Part shown: positions 48,524 to 52,634 of the stretch, piece after piece | How positions within the stretch are numbered: the first letter of the stretch is position 1 | Layout: each line of letters opens with the position of its first letter | Program-made: the position numbers and the translations under genes | The notes under the pieces: generated by a model | Told to the model about the DNA's origin: nothing | What the model saw: the letters and a program-made list of their open reading frames with translations, nothing else | Database searches by the model: none | Source of the DNA: an uncultured Verrucomicrobiota bacterium | GTDB lineage: Bacteria; Verrucomicrobiota; Verrucomicrobiia; Limisphaerales; AAA164-E04 | Direction: 5' to 3' | Assembly: GCA_913061285.1 (NCBI GenBank) | Contig: CAJXVR010000008.1 | Coordinates: 1-52,634 of the forward strand | DNA length: 52,634 nucleotides

Positions 48524-50935
48524 CTACTCATACCGCAATGCCGTCATGGGATTCAATTGGGTCGCTTTCTTGGCGGGGAGGAGACAGGCGAGTAGGCCGG
48601 AACCAGCAACTAAGGCGATCACGATCAGGTAAGTTGTTGGGTCCAGTGGTGAGAGCCTGTATAGGAGTTGTTTGGGAACGCCTTGAGTCACTGCGAAGGC
48701 GACCAGGAGTCCGGGGAGCCCCCCGAAGATAAGGAGGCGAATTCCCTGCGCCATAAGGAGGCGAAGAATACTGCTTCTTTCTGCGCCGAGAGCGATGCGA
48801 ATACCAACTTCCCTGGTTCGTTCTGCCACCGTGAAGGAGACGACCCCGTAGATTCCAAGGACGGCGATCAGCATGCCAATCGAGGCAAAAAGGGTCAGAA
48901 AGATCATTGCTGACTTTGGTCCCGCTAGCCGCTGCTCAATAAGATCTGGGACATACTTGGCGGGACTGATCGGTTGGTTTCGATCAATTCGTTTGATCGT
49001 TTCTCGAATGGGTGTGCCTGCCTGTCTGGCGTCTCCACGGGTCTTGATGAGAAAGCTTGCTTCACCGACATAATGAGAATGCCGGTAGCTGGCATAGAAC
49101 TCTGGTTTGGTTTCCTGGAAGCTAGTGAGCGGGCTACGATCTCTGACGACTCCGACCACTGTCATCCATTGATTGAGACTCTTGACGAAAATGGTGAGTC
49201 CGAGAGGATTCTTGTCTTTGAAGAACTTGGAGACAAACATCTCGTTGATGAGGATTTCGGGCTGGAGGGGTTCGGTGTCGGCCAACAGGCCACGACCTCT
49301 GACGACGTTGATCCCAACCATCTCGGGAAGATTGGACGTGGTGTACCAGCTGCCAGACTGAGCGGTTGTCTCTCCCTCTCCGTCTTGGAACCGGATCTCT
49401 TCGACGAAGGAAAAGTAGGTAAGTACTCCGGAGAATGATGCGCCAACCTCGGCGATGCCGGGGTCTGTCTTAAGCTGTTGTAGTCCTTCGTTTGTGAAGC
49501 GAATCGAATCTTCAGGCTTGCGATAATTGCTACGTCGAAAACTTGCGCTGAGGATCATCATGTCTTTGGGATTAAATCCTAACTCGGTTCGATGGATATT
49601 AAGATAGCTGCGTGTGGTTACCGTCGATGCCACGCAAAGCACGATCGCCATAGCTACTTGACTGCCGACGAGAAAATGTCTGAGACGATGGCGTCGCTTG
49701 CCGACCGAGGCATGACTGCCGTCTTTGAGCTCTCGATTGAAATCTGCCTTGGACGATTGGATAGCGGGCACGATCCCAACAATTGCGCCGAGAACTAAGG
49801 CAGTCAGTGTTGCAATGGCGAAGAGACTGAGATCGAATTGAGCTTCGAAGCGCTGAGTGCGAAAATAGGCCCCAAGCCCTTGGGCCACGGTGAGTCCGAG
49901 GCAGGCACCGATGAGTGAAAGAAGGATGCTTTCCGAGAGGAGTTGCCGGACGATTCGAAGGCGACTTGCTCCGATGGAAAGCCGGATGGCAATCTCCCGC
50001 CCGCGAGCCGTCGCCCGAATCAGCAACAGGTTGGTCACGTTGAAGCAGGCAATCAGAATCACGCAGGTCATGATGCCTCCGGTGAATACCATGATGCCGA
50101 TCAATTGGGGGTCGATGCCTCGCTCTTGCCGCGAAAGTGATTTTCCTAGAGCTGCGATCTCGCCTGCTTGGTAGCCTCCCGGCACGTGTCGCCGCTCGAA
50201 GTCGGTGAGGGTGTGTTCGGCTTCTAAGAACGTTGCGAGCGCTTGAACCTCGTCGTTAGCCTCAGACATTCGCATGTCCGGCTTCAGCCTGCCGATGATG
50301 CTTATCTGGATGAGCTGACGCATCTCTTCACTCGGCTTAGTGAGCGGGATCCACAAATCGATGTACCCGAGATGGGTGTTATCGAGATTCGGGGGCAAGA
50401 CGCCGACGATTTCGTGCTCCTTCTCATTCAGTCTAATCTTTCTACCAATGACGTCGTCATCCTCATCGAATCGCGTCTTCCAGGCTCGATGAGAGAGGAG
50501 AACGATCTGATCGTTTCCCGGTAACTCGTCTGCTTCGGTGAAGAGTCGTCCAAGTGTTGGGGGGATTTTCGTCATCGACAGAACGGATGCGGTCGCTCTC
50601 GAGGTGGAAAACGTGTGGGGTTCACCGGTTCCGGTCATTGTCATCGCTTGCCGTCGTTCGATGGCTCCTAAGATTTCGAATGAATCGAGGCCGTCATTGA
50701 ATGCTGGGTAGAATCCGTAGGGGTATTCCGAAGTCGTGAGTTTTTCCGCGTGACGCCAGAATTTGACCAATTGATGCGCTTCTGGGAAGGGCATCTTCTT
50801 CTGCGCCTGGGCTTGAATGGAGGCGTAGATTGTGCTGATAGCGCCAAGGAGGAGGGCGATCGTGACAACGATGACGAAGTTTGAAATCGGGTGGCGAAGC
50901 AGCTGACGGCTAGCAAATCTGAGATCTTTCCACAT
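48524..50935 (-). CDS. ADOP-type ABC transporter permease (MacB/FtsX family)
   Basis: An 803-residue permease of the acidobacterial duplicated orphan permease type. It starts MWKDLRFASRQLLRHP, followed by a first helix and a large MacB periplasmic core domain. The FtsX module with three helices is near residues 280-390. A second periplasmic domain and a second FtsX module follow, with ERTREVGIRIALGAERSSIL and the C-terminal PAKKATQLNPMTALRYE. The duplicated layout, start and end are diagnostic. No ATPase gene is adjacent, as usual for such orphan permeases. Substrate unknown. Confidence 0.93.
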   Translation of the reverse strand: MWKDLRFASRQLLRHPISNFVIVVTIALLLGAISTIYASIQAQAQKKMPFPEAHQLVKFWRHAEKLTTSEYPYGFYPAFNDGLDSFEILGAIERRQAMTMTGTGEPHTFSTSRATASVLSMTKIPPTLGRLFTEADELPGNDQIVLLSHRAWKTRFDEDDDVIGRKIRLNEKEHEIVGVLPPNLDNTHLGYIDLWIPLTKPSEEMRQLIQISIIGRLKPDMRMSEANDEVQALATFLEAEHTLTDFERRHVPGGYQAGEIAALGKSLSRQERGIDPQLIGIMVFTGGIMTCVILIACFNVTNLLLIRATARGREIAIRLSIGASRLRIVRQLLSESILLSLIGACLGLTVAQGLGAYFRTQRFEAQFDLSLFAIATLTALVLGAIVGIVPAIQSSKADFNRELKDGSHASVGKRRHRLRHFLVGSQVAMAIVLCVASTVTTRSYLNIHRTELGFNPKDMMILSASFRRSNYRKPEDSIRFTNEGLQQLKTDPGIAEVGASFSGVLTYFSFVEEIRFQDGEGETTAQSGSWYTTSNLPEMVGINVVRGRGLLADTEPLQPEILINEMFVSKFFKDKNPLGLTIFVKSLNQWMTVVGVVRDRSPLTSFQETKPEFYASYRHSHYVGEASFLIKTRGDARQAGTPIRETIKRIDRNQPISPAKYVPDLIEQRLAGPKSAMIFLTLFASIGMLIAVLGIYGVVSFTVAERTREVGIRIALGAERSSILRLLMAQGIRLLIFGGLPGLLVAFAVTQGVPKQLLYRLSPLDPTTYLIVIALVAGSGLLACLLPAKKATQLNPMTALRYE

Positions 50936-51123
50936 AGGGCGGTTCTTGTTCCCTCAATAGGAAGCTGTGGCCGTGCCAAAGTCTGCAAGGTGAGGTGTTG
51001 ATGTCGATTTCTTGATGATCTGATCGTTTAACGACGAGATCGAGCACCTTTGTCTCCTCCTGTCCTCTTGGGGTTCTCGAACTTGGGACTCGGCTATTTC
51101 GGACTTGGGAACGAGCCGAGCAT

Positions 51124-51150
51124 TAAAAAGGGAGGCCTATAGCCCCCCTT
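51124..51150 (-). terminator. Probable terminator after the VOC gene (minus strand)
   Basis: Read on the minus strand, AAGGGGGGC pairs with GCCTCCCTT (one mismatch) around a 5-base loop and is followed by TTTTT-like bases. It lies about 50 bases downstream of the VOC gene stop. Confidence 0.7.
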
Positions 51151-51199
51151 CGTTGTCGATTGTTTTTGTGAACTGAGTGTTCCCGCCTTGAAGTCCAGC

Positions 51200-51757
51200 T
51201 TAGCGTGGGCCGATGAGTTCGATGAAATTCCCGTCAGGATCCCGGCAGACGACCAAGGAGTTCTTACCTCCGAGTGGGACCGGAGTTTTACCCTCGAGTT
51301 TCACCCCTGCCTTCTTGAGCCGTTTTAGAGATGCATTGAGATCGTTTACGTGGAGCGTCAGGTAGCTGAAGCCCACATTGGAGTGAATGAACGTTTGGTC
51401 GGACTTCTTGCTGCCGGCATTCGGGAACGCCATGATTTTCAATTGAGTTCGGGTCTTTCCTTCGCCGAGAACGAAGACACGGACAGTGAGATCGTGATTA
51501 TCAACGAGGCCCAAACTGGTCGCGAAGGCGGCTGGGGCGCTGAAGCCTTTGATCTCGGTGCAACCAATCACATCCTTGTAGAACGAGGAAGCGGTTTCAA
51601 GATTGCTGACGACGATACCAAGATCGGCTGCGGCTGAGGAGAAGACGGGTTGCTCAGCTGCCTTGGCTGGAGTGAGTGTGAGGCTGGCGGCCTGAACGAG
51701 GAGGGCACCCGTCAAAAAGGTGCCTTTAAAAAACGAATGAAGTGGGTTTTGGGTCAT
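51200..51757 (-). CDS. Exported VOC (glyoxalase-like) family protein
   Basis: A 185-residue protein with a signal peptide (SFFKGTFLTGALLVQAASLT, cleavage probably near AKAAEQ). One vicinal-oxygen-chelate domain has two beta-alpha-beta-beta-beta units: DLGIVVSNLETASSFYKDVI opens the first, FSYLTLHVNDLNASLKRLKK the second. The end CRDPDGNFIELIGPR provides the conserved metal Glu. Most VOC proteins are cytosolic, so export is uncommon. Substrate unknown. Monocistronic, followed by a terminator. Confidence 0.85.
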   Translation of the reverse strand: MTQNPLHSFFKGTFLTGALLVQAASLTLTPAKAAEQPVFSSAAADLGIVVSNLETASSFYKDVIGCTEIKGFSAPAAFATSLGLVDNHDLTVRVFVLGEGKTRTQLKIMAFPNAGSKKSDQTFIHSNVGFSYLTLHVNDLNASLKRLKKAGVKLEGKTPVPLGGKNSLVVCRDPDGNFIELIGPR

Positions 51758-52418
51758 CCCTGGACGCTAGCACAGAGGGCCCCTGTTTCAATCCCTAAAC
51801 GCTGACCGGTCCCACTCGTTACCGTGGGTGAAAACCCAGGTTCTTAGTTCTTGACGGCTTGTAGGAAGGTGTGTAGGAATATAGAAAATAAGTTAACTAG
51901 AACGATGAAACGTCAACTCTCCTCATCCCTATGTCAGGCCAAGTGGTCATGCCTTGATGGCGTGGCTATTGAGTCAGGCAAGGCGGTCTGGGGAGTCGTC
52001 GATGCTTCGATTCGCTTTAAAGGCCATATGGAAAGGCAAGGGAGGCGCAGCAAGTTCAGTTAAATCGCTTATTTTTAAAAGATTTTTGAGACCTGCTTCG
52101 CCAAAACGAAGCAGGTTTTTTTTTGCCTGAGAGAGATCGTCGAAAGATTTGAACAGAGATCTGGATCTGCTTTCAAAGGTTACGGAGCGATAAAGGGGTA
52201 AGAGAAAGACGAACGCCATGAGAATTGGAAGAGAATTGAAACTATTTGCTTGGGATCTGAACGGATGATTGCAGGCGTGTTTTAGGGTGGTATTGGAAAT
52301 GTTTCATTAGGTGTAAACATGGGAAGGTAATTATGGAATCAGCGAGTGATCGAGATGGTGAAATCCACCAGTCGATGCCGGCCTTGGCTTCTCAAAGAAG
52401 TGCGACGGGGCTGTTGGT
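51758..52418. other. Gene-poor interval with a strong terminator
   Basis: 661 bases without a convincing gene. An open frame at 51851-52063 (or from the ATG at 51905, 52 codons) has no good ribosome site and unremarkable composition. It ends 28 bases before the hairpin at 52091-52124, so a short mRNA or a small RNA may be made here. The rest shows no repeats or tRNA. Confidence 0.5.
52091..52124 (+). terminator. Rho-independent terminator without a clear upstream gene
   Basis: A perfect 10-base-pair stem, ACCTGCTTCG against CGAAGCAGGT, has a 6-base loop and is followed by eight T. It implies a plus-strand transcript from the preceding 200-300 bases. Confidence 0.9.
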
Positions 52419-52625
52419 ATGAAAAATGCAAAGCAAGGCGGAATAAGACGGAGGCAATCTCTCCCGATTCACCGAGGTTTATTGGTGCGTAAAGTCAGTC
52501 TTTGGACGCGTTCTAAACCGGCAATCGCGCCCCGCTTTCTTGACGTGTTGATGGACGATCAGGAAAGCGAGTTTGAGTTGCCAATTCGCTTTGAAGATAT
52601 CGCCGGACTAGAGTCCGAAGTTTGA
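52419..52625 (+). CDS. Possible small protein, unrecognised
   Basis: A 68-codon frame that is complete just before the window end. The N-terminal half is strongly basic (KNAKQGGIRRRQSLPIHR) and the C-terminal half acidic (LDVLMDDQESEFELPIRFED). I do not recognise it and see no strong ribosome site. It may be a chance frame. Confidence 0.3.
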   Translation: MKNAKQGGIRRRQSLPIHRGLLVRKVSLWTRSKPAIAPRFLDVLMDDQESEFELPIRFEDIAGLESEV

Positions 52626-52634
52626 GGCGAGAGA

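Overview
The window reads as the start of a contig from a Gram-negative bacterium, most likely Verrucomicrobiota and probably assembled from environmental or isolate shotgun data. The grounds are two PilD-type prepilin-like proteins with the H-X9-DG motif, a large FG-GAP/ASPIC-UnbV protein, an ADOP-type permease, a PF07638-like ECF sigma factor next to a transmembrane Ser/Thr kinase, a complex I operon and an alternative complex III (ACIII) operon. The phylum is inferred from gene content; there is no rRNA gene. Bases 1-49 are not biological: they are Illumina Nextera P5/i5/Tn5 adapter sequence left on the contig end.

Layout. 50-2836: 5'-truncated FG-GAP/UnbV protein. 3119-5571: periplasmic FKBP isomerase, prepilin-like protein and an unassigned four-helix membrane protein, meeting a minus-strand hydroxyacid dehydrogenase-type oxidoreductase (5679-6614) at a shared terminator. 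7182-11230: dnaK-groES-groEL followed by a strong terminator. 11398-14241: ECF sigma factor and a receptor-like Ser/Thr kinase with an extracytoplasmic Cache-like sensor. 14434-28072 (minus): nuoB-C-D-E-F-G-H-I-J-K-L-M-N, with nuoA absent from the head and a plus-strand tRNA-Gln lodged between nuoE and nuoF. 28292-28366: tRNA-Cys. 28546-36388 (plus): actA-B-C-D-E-F for ACIII, running on into a small membrane protein, a CcoN-like integral protein, a CcoO-like cytochrome and a membrane-anchored monoheme cytochrome (36425-39946). The remainder is mixed: ispF, rhaB, a small conserved-looking protein, a RidA protein, ppk1 with a secreted phosphatase-superfamily protein, a DUF3616-like lipoprotein, a second prepilin-like protein, an ADOP permease and an exported VOC protein.

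How they work together. Complex I and ACIII stand back to back and diverge around the tRNA-Cys, so NADH:quinone and quinol:cytochrome c oxidoreduction are encoded side by side. The gene where a terminal oxidase catalytic subunit would be expected encodes a clear CcoN relative in which, by my manual alignment, all the usual histidine ligands of heme b, heme b3 and CuB are gone. Its CcoO-like and monoheme cytochrome partners keep their CxxCH motifs. This apparently ligandless oxidase-like module attached to ACIII is the most interesting item in the window; I do not know of a description of it, but I could not search for one.
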